19,485 nt of DNA from contig DLPX01000050.1 of assembly GCA_002477475.1 (NCBI GenBank), forward strand, positions 75,011-94,495. Direction: 5' to 3'. This DNA is from Proteobacteria bacterium UBA7447. GTDB taxonomy: Bacteria > Pseudomonadota > Gammaproteobacteria > Arenicellales > UBA868. Each line of letters begins with the position of its first letter. Position 1 is the first letter of the stretch. Positions 1 to 5,164 of this stretch are shown piece after piece. Both the position numbers and the translations under genes were made by a program. The notes below the pieces were generated by a model. The model searched no databases. It saw only the letters and a list, made by a program, of their open reading frames with translations, and was not told where the DNA came from.

Positions 1-155
1 TCTACGCATTGGGACGTCTCAAAGTGGCCTACGCATTCCGTGCAGCGGGCAGGATCAATAACGTAGAACTCCTCTCCCTGAGAGATCGCTTCGTTCGGGC
101 ATTCAGGCTCGCAGACATCACAATTGATGCATTCGTCGGTAATCAGCAGTGCCAT
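1..155 (-). CDS. 4Fe-4S dicluster ferredoxin, YfhL type (partial, C-terminus outside window)
   Basis: The translation from the ATG at 153-155 begins MALLITDECINCDVCEPECP. It shows a C-x2-C-x2-C-x3-C-P cluster motif, then the second half C-T-E-C-V-G-H-F-E-T-S-Q-C typical of the small YfhL/Fdx ferredoxins with two [4Fe-4S] clusters. These carry electrons in the cytoplasm; the partner is not known from this sequence. About 51 residues are visible of a family usually near 80-90, so the last cysteines and the stop lie before base 1. It starts 31 nt downstream of the coaD stop on the same strand; coaD followed by this ferredoxin is a familiar gammaproteobacterial pair, so it is probably cotranscribed. 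No strong Shine-Dalgarno sequence is visible. Confidence 0.9.
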   Translation of the reverse strand, partial: MALLITDECINCDVCEPECPNEAISQGEEFYVIDPARCTECVGHFETSQCV

Positions 156-186
156 AGGAATTTAGCGGGCAGTTGTCTGCGAGGGA

Positions 187-669
187 TCAACCGCGCAAGC
201 GCTGGATGAGCCTTTCATTGACTTGGGGGTGCAGAAACTGAGACACATCGCCGCCATGAGTAGCGATTTCCTTAACCATGGAAGCCGACAGGAAAGTGAA
301 ATGCTCGGAAGGTGTTAAGAACATGGTCTCAATTTCTGGGTCCAGACGCCGATTCATGGCGGCCAACTGAAACTCATATTCAAAGTCCGACACAGCTCTC
401 AAACCTCTCAGGACCACCTGAGCATTTTGTTCTCGAACGCTGTCTATCAGCAATCCATCGAAACCGATGACGCTGATATTGCCAATGTTCTTCAGCGAAA
501 ATGCCGCCATATCAAGCCGCTCATCAAGGCTAAACAGCGGTTTTTTGGTGGGGCTTGCCGCGATGGCAACAACCACTTCATCGAAGAGTTGGCTGGCCCG
601 CTCAGCAAGATCAATATGCCCCCGGGTGATCGGGTCAAAGGTGCCCGGATAGATCGCTTTCGTGCTCAT
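187..669 (-). CDS. coaD: Phosphopantetheine adenylyltransferase (CoA biosynthesis)
   Basis: CoaD transfers AMP from ATP to 4'-phosphopantetheine to give dephospho-CoA, the penultimate step of coenzyme A synthesis, in the cytosol. The 160-aa product has the nucleotidyltransferase signature P-G-T-F-D-P at residues 8-13 and T-x-G-H at 15-18, and the C-terminal L-S-A-S-M-V-K-E-I-A stretch that corresponds to the family's I-S-S-T-x-V-K motif. The frame stays open upstream to 717, but the ATG at 667-669 puts the first motif at its usual distance and gives the usual family length. It is the first gene of a leftward pair with the ferredoxin. The gene is divergent from the HD-domain gene; the 109 bp between them hold a 21-bp inverted repeat. 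Confidence 0.96.
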   Translation of the reverse strand: MSTKAIYPGTFDPITRGHIDLAERASQLFDEVVVAIAASPTKKPLFSLDERLDMAAFSLKNIGNISVIGFDGLLIDSVREQNAQVVLRGLRAVSDFEYEFQLAAMNRRLDPEIETMFLTPSEHFTFLSASMVKEIATHGGDVSQFLHPQVNERLIQRLRG

Positions 670-699
670 AGGGGATTCCGCATCCTGACTGCCCTGGTC

Positions 700-720
700 T
701 GATTGAGATACTATCAATCA
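700..720. promoter_or_regulatory. Perfect inverted repeat in the coaD / HD-gene divergent promoter region
   Basis: TGATTGA, seven spacer bases, then TCAATCA: two 7-bp arms with full complementarity. The element lies 31 bases upstream of the coaD ATG and 58 bases upstream of the HD-gene ATG. Size and spacing suit a dimeric repressor or activator. There is no T-run, so it is not a terminator. A leftward -10-like TAGTAT overlaps the repeat. A 7-bp arm can also occur by chance in an A+T-rich spacer; I do not recognise the regulator. Confidence 0.4.
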
Positions 721-778
721 AAGCGTAGGTGATCCATAATTTATGCTGAAATCCTGCTAAATAACATGGAGAAAGTCG

Positions 779-1369
779 ATGGACGTGGTCAGTTTCACAC
801 GGATGGCAGACGGTACCAAAGAGGACTATGAGTTTCTGCATGAACAGGAACAATTATTCATGGAGGATCTGCCCGCCAGACTGATGGATGGGCTTAAGGA
901 GTTGAGTGCGGGCTTTTCAGGTTACGCGGTAAGCAGATTGGAGCATTCACTGCAGTCCGCTACCCGCGCCCATCGCGCAGGAGAATCGGAGGAGTTGGTC
1001 GTTGCTGCCTTGCTGCATGATATTGGAGACACGCTGGCGCCCAGGTCGCATAGTGAGATGGCCGCAGCCATCTTGAGACCGTATGTCTCAGAGAAGACCT
1101 ACTGGATCATTAAATATCACGGCCTCTTCCAGATGTATTACTACGCGCACCATGTGGGCGGTGACCGCAATGCGCGTGATCGGTTTCTTGATCACCCGTG
1201 GTACGAAGACGCTGTTCGTTTCTGCGAAGAATATGATCAGAACTGTTTTGACCCGGAGTACGAAAGCGAGCCGCTATCGTTTTTTGAGTCAATGGTTCGT
1301 CGAGTCTTCAGTGAGGAACACTCCTTCGATGAAGAAAAAGTCGCTCGTAACGGAGCGTCGTCGGGCTGA
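779..1369 (+). CDS. HD-domain protein of the PhnZ-like (COG4341-type) family, substrate unknown
   Basis: A 196-aa acidic cytoplasmic protein with one HD domain. The stretch L-E-H-S-L-Q-S-A around H56, the L-L-H-D-I-G block (H80, D81), H91 in R-S-H-S-E-M-A, H114 in K-Y-H-G-L-F-Q and D153 in E-E-Y-D-Q-N supply six candidate metal ligands in the order seen in PhnZ, the mixed-valent di-iron oxygenase that cleaves a hydroxy-phosphonate. This alignment is from memory. PhnZ's substrate-lid pair (Y-x-x-E, seven residues before the first ligand His) reads F46-S-G-Y49 here, so the substrate is probably different. The alternative is an ordinary HD phosphohydrolase. A GGAGA ribosome-binding site at 768-772 precedes the ATG. 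The stop abuts the end of rsmD with no base between. Confidence 0.8.
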   Translation: MDVVSFTRMADGTKEDYEFLHEQEQLFMEDLPARLMDGLKELSAGFSGYAVSRLEHSLQSATRAHRAGESEELVVAALLHDIGDTLAPRSHSEMAAAILRPYVSEKTYWIIKYHGLFQMYYYAHHVGGDRNARDRFLDHPWYEDAVRFCEEYDQNCFDPEYESEPLSFFESMVRRVFSEEHSFDEEKVARNGASSG

Positions 1370-1987
1370 TTAAAGCAGATCGCGAAGGGTTTGGGTTTTT
1401 CCATTAGCGTCCGAATTCGCTACGTGCTGGTAGAGGCCATAGCAGACTTGTCCCGCCTTCTTTTGACGTAGTACGGCCCAGTCTTCTGAAATCGTCGGTG
1501 CTTCCTGCGCTGAACACTCGATGTAGATCTGTGCCTCGGGCCTGAGAAGCCGATAACGAATCAGTCGGTTGAGGCTGCGCTTAACCAGGTCCGTATCGTA
1601 GGGCGGGTCTACAAAGACGATATCGAACTGCTCCTCGCATGACGTCATCCAGTCAAGCGCGTCGGCACAATGGATCATCACCTGCTTGGCCCCAAGAAGT
1701 GCCACGTTGTCTTTAAGCCGCCCACAACAGTGTTTATGCATTTCTACCAGCACGACATTTCCTGCCCCTCGGGAGGCTGCCTCAAGGCCCAGGGCGCCGC
1801 TCCCGGCAAAAAGATCGAGGCACTTAGCCTGATGAAGATAAGGCGACAGCCAGTTGAACAGGGTTTCCCGCACGCTGTCGGGAGTAGGTCTCAGATCAGA
1901 GCCTCCGCTGAATCGAATCTGGCGCCTTTTCCACTCTCCTCCGATGATGCGTAATCGCCCGCGCTGAACCGTACGAGAGGAACTCAA
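1370..1987 (-). CDS. rsmD: 16S rRNA (guanine966-N2)-methyltransferase
   Basis: RsmD methylates G966 in helix 31 of 16S rRNA in the assembled 30S subunit, using S-adenosylmethionine. The 205-aa product has the N-terminal R-G-R-L-R-I-I-G-G-E-W stretch, the R-P-T-P-D-S-V-R-E-T-L-F-N-W-L block, the SAM-binding loop D-L-F-A-G-S-G-A-L-G-L-E-A and the catalytic motif D-P-P-Y. Length is normal. The start is a TTG at 1985-1987, supported by a GGAG eight to nine bases upstream and by the lack of any closer ATG or GTG that keeps the conserved N-terminus. It is divergent from ftsY, the usual gammaproteobacterial arrangement. Confidence 0.96.
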   Translation of the reverse strand: MSSSRTVQRGRLRIIGGEWKRRQIRFSGGSDLRPTPDSVRETLFNWLSPYLHQAKCLDLFAGSGALGLEAASRGAGNVVLVEMHKHCCGRLKDNVALLGAKQVMIHCADALDWMTSCEEQFDIVFVDPPYDTDLVKRSLNRLIRYRLLRPEAQIYIECSAQEAPTISEDWAVLRQKKAGQVCYGLYQHVANSDANGKTQTLRDLL

Positions 1988-2092
1988 ATGGGATGACTCC
2001 GATACACGTTTATATGATGAGAGATGATAGGATAGTTGTTATAAAAGAAAAATACTCCCCAGCTGAGTTGGCTCTCCTCTCACCTATTGCCC

Positions 2093-3037
2093 ATGACTTC
2101 TGATACTGAATCTTCAGGAATTTTCGCTCGGCTGAAAAAGACCCGTACTTCGCTCGCTGGCGGACTGGCAGGCCTCTTTGGAGGTGGCCGCGTGCATTTT
2201 GACGATGGCGTTTACGATGATCTGGAAGACCAGCTGCTGATGGCAGACCTTGGGGTAGAGGCGAGCACCGTGGTCGTCTCAGCGCTGCGGGAGCGAGTCC
2301 GGACGACCCGGATTGAATCTTCCGACAGCCTCAAGGAAGCATTGATCGATGAACTCTCATCCATACTGACACCCGCAGAACGTCCGTTGGTGGCACAGAG
2401 GGGCGCTAACGGGCCGTTTGTCATACTGATGGTGGGGGTCAATGGAGTGGGCAAGACCACCACGACGGCAAAGCTCGCTGCGTATTTCCAGAAAAGTGGT
2501 CATTCGGTGTTACTTGGCGCCTGCGATACGTTCCGGGCGGCTGCGATCGAGCAACTCCAGTCCTGGGGAGAGCGTTTGGGCATTGGTGTCATTGCCCAGT
2601 CACACGGGTCGGACGCTGCGGCCGTGGCGCATGATGCTTTGAGCGCTGCCAAAAGCCGGGGCACAGAGGTACTGATCATTGATTCCGCCGGACGACAGCA
2701 TGTGAATGCCGATCTGATGGCGCAGCTTGGCAAAATTCGGCGAGTGTTGTCCAAGGCCGATGCGGCGGCACCCCATGAAACTCTGCTCGTGGTGGACGGA
2801 GGAACGGGTCAGAACGCGCTTTCCCAGGCGGCCGCCTTTGAGAAGGAAGTCGGCCTGACCGGCATCTGCGTCACAAAGCTTGATGGAACAGCCCGGGGGG
2901 GAGTGGTGGTTGCACTGTCAAAGCAGTTCCCGGTAGCGATCCCGTTTGTCGGGGTGGGAGAGGGGATTGCAGATCTTCGGCCTTTTAAGGCAAGAGATTT
3001 TGCCCGGGCCCTGGTGGGTGCTCCCAGTACAGAATAA
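2093..3037 (+). CDS. ftsY: Signal recognition particle receptor FtsY (SRP GTPase)
   Basis: FtsY is the membrane-associated receptor that docks SRP-ribosome complexes at the Sec translocon. The 314-aa product is an NG domain: helical N domain to about residue 100, then P-loop G-V-N-G-V-G-K-T-T-T (115-124), D-T-F-R-A-A-A-I-E-Q-L (145-155), G3 as D-S-A-G-R (197-201, commonly D-T-A-G-R), T-K-L-D-G-T-A-R-G-G (261-270) and the closing F-V-G-V-G-E-G-I-A-D-L-R-P-F. The long acidic A domain of E. coli FtsY is reduced to about 30 residues carrying a K-K-T-R and a glycine-rich stretch. A TTG two codons upstream (2087) is possible; ATG 2093 is preferred. No Shine-Dalgarno is visible: the 30 bases before the start are pyrimidine-rich. 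ftsE and ftsX do not follow. Confidence 0.96.
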   Translation: MTSDTESSGIFARLKKTRTSLAGGLAGLFGGGRVHFDDGVYDDLEDQLLMADLGVEASTVVVSALRERVRTTRIESSDSLKEALIDELSSILTPAERPLVAQRGANGPFVILMVGVNGVGKTTTTAKLAAYFQKSGHSVLLGACDTFRAAAIEQLQSWGERLGIGVIAQSHGSDAAAVAHDALSAAKSRGTEVLIIDSAGRQHVNADLMAQLGKIRRVLSKADAAAPHETLLVVDGGTGQNALSQAAAFEKEVGLTGICVTKLDGTARGGVVVALSKQFPVAIPFVGVGEGIADLRPFKARDFARALVGAPSTE

Positions 3038-3202
3038 TTAAAGTTCGCTAGAAGTGAATTTTCTGTAAAAATCAGATTCATAAACGAATATAAGATATTG
3101 AAATAAATCAATTATCCAAATTCTTAGCTTGATCTAAATTATTAGCACTCAATCTATTTGAGTGCTAAACTAGTTTTAATTAAAGCAACAAAGAGATAAT
3201 TT
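3038..3202 (+). promoter_or_regulatory. A+T-rich promoter region of rpoH
   Basis: This 165-base spacer is far richer in A+T than the surrounding genes and contains no open frame worth reporting. It ends in the CIRCE operator at 3142-3168. A candidate vegetative promoter is TTGATC at 3129-3134 with TCTATT at 3153-3158 (18-base spacing, weak match); it would place the operator across the -10 and start region. Other AT-rich hexamers make the exact promoter uncertain. I see no clear sigma-32 promoter and no terminator for ftsY. Confidence 0.6.
3142..3168. promoter_or_regulatory. CIRCE operator (HrcA-binding site) upstream of rpoH
   Basis: TTAGCACTC, nine bases (AATCTATTT), then GAGTGCTAA: an exact match to the CIRCE consensus in both arms and in spacer length. 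CIRCE is the operator of the heat-shock repressor HrcA, best known ahead of groES-groEL and of hrcA-grpE-dnaK. Here the right arm ends 34 bases before the rpoH ATG, so the natural target is the sigma-32 gene. Confidence 0.95.
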
Positions 3203-4063
3203 ATGAGCGAATCACTGCCCGTTGTCACAGGTCTCGGCCCGAGCCAAGGCTTGACGCAGTATCTTAACGAGATCAACTCGGCCCCCATCCTGAGCGCAGA
3301 AGAGGAGAAGGCGCTCGCCCGGCGTTATCACGCTGATGAGGATCTTGAGGCGGCTCGGCAACTGGTTTTTTCACATTTGCGTTACGTGGTTTCTGTTGCC
3401 CGGGGATTTTCCGGCTACGGGTTACCTTTGGCAGATTTGATTCAGGAAGGCAACGTTGGCTTGATGAAGGCTGTGAAACGATTTGATCATGAACGTGATG
3501 TCCGATTGGTGTCTTTCGCGGTTCACTGGATAAAGGCGGAGATCTACGACTACGTCGTACGCAACTGGAGGATGGTCAAGGTTGCCACGACCAAAGCCCA
3601 ACGAAAATTGTTCTTTAATCTGCGAAAGAACAGAGCGCGCCTCGGCATGATGAAGGAAGCCGAGGTGGAGAAGATGGCAACGGCGCTTGATGTCAAACCG
3701 CAGACCGTACGTGAGATGGAAGTACGGATGAGCGGTGCGGATGTTTCGTTTGAGCCGGAGACCGATGATGAAGAAGGGCTTCGCCCGCTGGCCCCGGCGG
3801 AGGCAATCGGGGACTCGTCACTCGATCCGGGGCGGTTGGCGTTTGAGGCGGATGAAGAACGTCATCGGCAGGCTCAGTTGGGTAAAGCGCTTTCCAGTCT
3901 GGATGACCGCAGCCGCGAGATCATTGAATCGCGTTGGCTCTCAGAAGAGGGGCAAAAACAGACGCTCGGAAATCTGGCCGAGAAGTTCGGTGTTTCAGCG
4001 GAGCGGATACGTCAGATCGAGAAACGGGCAATGGAGCAGATGCGTCTGGCCGCTACCGCTTAG
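3203..4063 (+). CDS. rpoH: RNA polymerase heat-shock sigma factor sigma-32
   Basis: RpoH directs RNA polymerase to chaperone and protease genes under heat or protein-folding stress. The 286-aa length is usual. Region 2 includes F-S-H-L-R-Y-V-V-S-V-A-R-G-F-S-G-Y-G-L-P-L-A-D-L-I-Q-E-G-N. The RpoH box Q-R-K-L-F-F-N-L-R at 133-141 separates it from the other sigma-70 family members. Region 4 ends with the helix-turn-helix L-A-E-K-F-G-V-S-A-E-R-I-R-Q-I-E. The ATG at 3203 follows a weak AAGAGA at 3191-3196. Transcription is probably repressed by HrcA through the CIRCE element just upstream; I could not establish an E. coli-like mRNA thermosensor by eye. It converges with argF across 10 bases. Confidence 0.97.
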   Translation: MSESLPVVTGLGPSQGLTQYLNEINSAPILSAEEEKALARRYHADEDLEAARQLVFSHLRYVVSVARGFSGYGLPLADLIQEGNVGLMKAVKRFDHERDVRLVSFAVHWIKAEIYDYVVRNWRMVKVATTKAQRKLFFNLRKNRARLGMMKEAEVEKMATALDVKPQTVREMEVRMSGADVSFEPETDDEEGLRPLAPAEAIGDSSLDPGRLAFEADEERHRQAQLGKALSSLDDRSREIIESRWLSEEGQKQTLGNLAEKFGVSAERIRQIEKRAMEQMRLAATA

Positions 4064-4073
4064 CGCTCTCACA

Positions 4074-4976
4074 TCAGGTCATCAATAGTTCGATCAGCGC
4101 TTTTTGGGCGTGCAGGCGGTTCTCGGCCTCATCCCAGACCACGCTTTGGGGGCCCTCCAGTACTTCGGCGCTGACTTCCTGTCCTCGGTAGGCCGGCAGG
4201 CAATGCATAAACAGAGCCTCTTTTGAGGCAAGCGCCATCAACTGCTGATTGACCTGAAAGTCACCCAATGCATCGAGCCTCTGGGTCTTTTCATCTTCTT
4301 GGCCCATTCCTGTCCAGGTATCCGTGATCACGAGGTCCACGTCTGAAACAGCCTCTTGTGCAGAGGTGGTGATCTGACAGCGATCGCCGGCTGATTCTAC
4401 GAGCGCAGGTTGGGGGTGGTAACCCTCAGGTGCGCCGATGCGAAGTTCAAAGTCCATCATGGCCGCGGCATTGATCCATGATTGGCATACGTTGCTGCTG
4501 CCGTCCCCAACGAATGCGGCGCGGGCATTCTGGATATTGCCTCGGTGCTCGAAAAACGTCTGGAGATCAGCCAGCAGCTGACACGGATGAAAATCCTCGG
4601 AGAGCGCATTGATCACCGGCACCGAAGAGTATTCAGCCATGGTGCAGATCCGGCTGTGCTCGCTTGTTCGCATAACAATCAGATCAGCCATGCTGGAAAC
4701 GATCCGTGCGGTGTCGCTGACTGACTCGCCTCGACTCATCTGGCTGTCGGTAGGGGACAGGAATATGGAAGAGCCTCCAAGGTGTGCACACGCAACCTCG
4801 AACGAGGTGCGCGTTCTTGTGGAGGTTTTTTCAAAAATCAGCACCATGGTCTGCAGTCGCATCAGTTCAGCGGTTTGCGGCCCGGTTGGGTCTTTTTTCA
4901 GCGCGATGGCGCGTTGAATGAGAGCGATCAGTTCTGATCTGGACAGATCTTTCAGTGTCAGGAAGTGACGTGTCAT
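4074..4976 (-). CDS. argF: Ornithine carbamoyltransferase (anabolic)
   Basis: ArgF joins carbamoyl phosphate to ornithine, giving citrulline, in arginine synthesis. The 300-aa product carries the carbamoyl-phosphate loop F-E-K-T-S-T-R-T-R-T-S-F-E (S-T-R-T-R at 52-56), H-P-C-Q at 130-133 and the catalytic H-C-L-P at 258-261. The ornithine-binding D-x-W-x-S-M-G loop reads D219-T-W-T-G223-M-G: the serine is glycine (codon GGA). The frame stays open to a TTG at 5009, but the ATG at 4974-4976 fits the family N-terminus (M-T-R-H-F-L-T-L-K-D-L). No good Shine-Dalgarno precedes it. Divergent argG encodes the next step of the pathway. Confidence 0.96.
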   Translation of the reverse strand: MTRHFLTLKDLSRSELIALIQRAIALKKDPTGPQTAELMRLQTMVLIFEKTSTRTRTSFEVACAHLGGSSIFLSPTDSQMSRGESVSDTARIVSSMADLIVMRTSEHSRICTMAEYSSVPVINALSEDFHPCQLLADLQTFFEHRGNIQNARAAFVGDGSSNVCQSWINAAAMMDFELRIGAPEGYHPQPALVESAGDRCQITTSAQEAVSDVDLVITDTWTGMGQEDEKTQRLDALGDFQVNQQLMALASKEALFMHCLPAYRGQEVSAEVLEGPQSVVWDEAENRLHAQKALIELLMT

Positions 4977-5006
4977 GGCATAAAAATGAAAGAGTTTGGA
5001 ACTCGC

Positions 5007-5035
5007 CAAAAAACAAAACGCCCGGTTAAGGGCGT
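5007..5035 (-). terminator. Intrinsic-terminator-like hairpin in the argF leader
   Basis: Read on the minus strand: ACGCCC, loop TTAACC, GGGCGT, then TTTGTTTTTTG. A 6-bp G+C-rich stem followed directly by a T-run is the form of a Rho-independent terminator. It lies 31 bases upstream of the argF ATG and points toward argF, so it would stop transcription before the gene. No gene ends here on that strand, which makes a leader attenuator, or the end of a short leader RNA, more likely than an ordinary gene terminator. The plus strand has no T-run after the stem. Confidence 0.6.
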
Positions 5036-5045
5036 CTAAACGAGA

Positions 5046-5074
5046 AGTCTAGCGCCGATACCAGCCTTGGGCAA
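5046..5074 (-). promoter_or_regulatory. Candidate sigma-70 promoter reading toward argF
   Basis: On the minus strand TTGCCC (5074-5069) and TAGACT (5051-5046) are separated by exactly 17 bases. Predicted start is near 5039, so the terminator-like hairpin would begin within about five nucleotides of the RNA 5' end. The hexamers match the consensus only partly; a promoter farther upstream (5080-5160) is also possible. Confidence 0.4.
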
Positions 5075-5102
5075 CCGGGCCCCGGTGGGTCGCTGATATA
5101 AT
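5074..5102 (+). promoter_or_regulatory. Extended -10 promoter of argG with an inverted repeat over the -35 position
   Basis: TATAAT at 5097-5102 is a full -10 consensus and is preceded by TG at 5094-5095, making an extended -10 element. No -35 consensus lies 16-18 bases upstream. That position is instead occupied by ACCGG-GCC-CCGGT (5074-5086), a perfect 5-bp inverted repeat that could be an operator. Predicted start is near 5109. No A+T-rich ArgR-type box is apparent. Confidence 0.65.
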
Positions 5103-5104
5103 CT

Positions 5105-5134
5105 TGTCGCTTCGACAGGCTTTTCCCGCCTGTC
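5105..5134 (+). repeat. Overlapping inverted repeats in the argG leader
   Basis: GACAGGC (5114-5120) and GCCTGTC (5128-5134) pair over 7 bp with the loop TTTTCCC. The left arm is also shared by TGTCG (5105-5109) with CGACA (5113-5117), so the two stems exclude one another. The larger stem would form in the argG 5' leader about 30 bases before the GTG start. No T-run follows, so it is not a terminator by itself. Confidence 0.5.
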
Positions 5135-5164
5135 ATCAATACCTCGCAGTTACCGGAAATAATC

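Noticed and set aside
2012..2035. Purine-rich repeats of GATGA/GATAG type between rsmD and ftsY
   Set aside because: The units are irregular and short, with no dyad symmetry; simple composition explains them.
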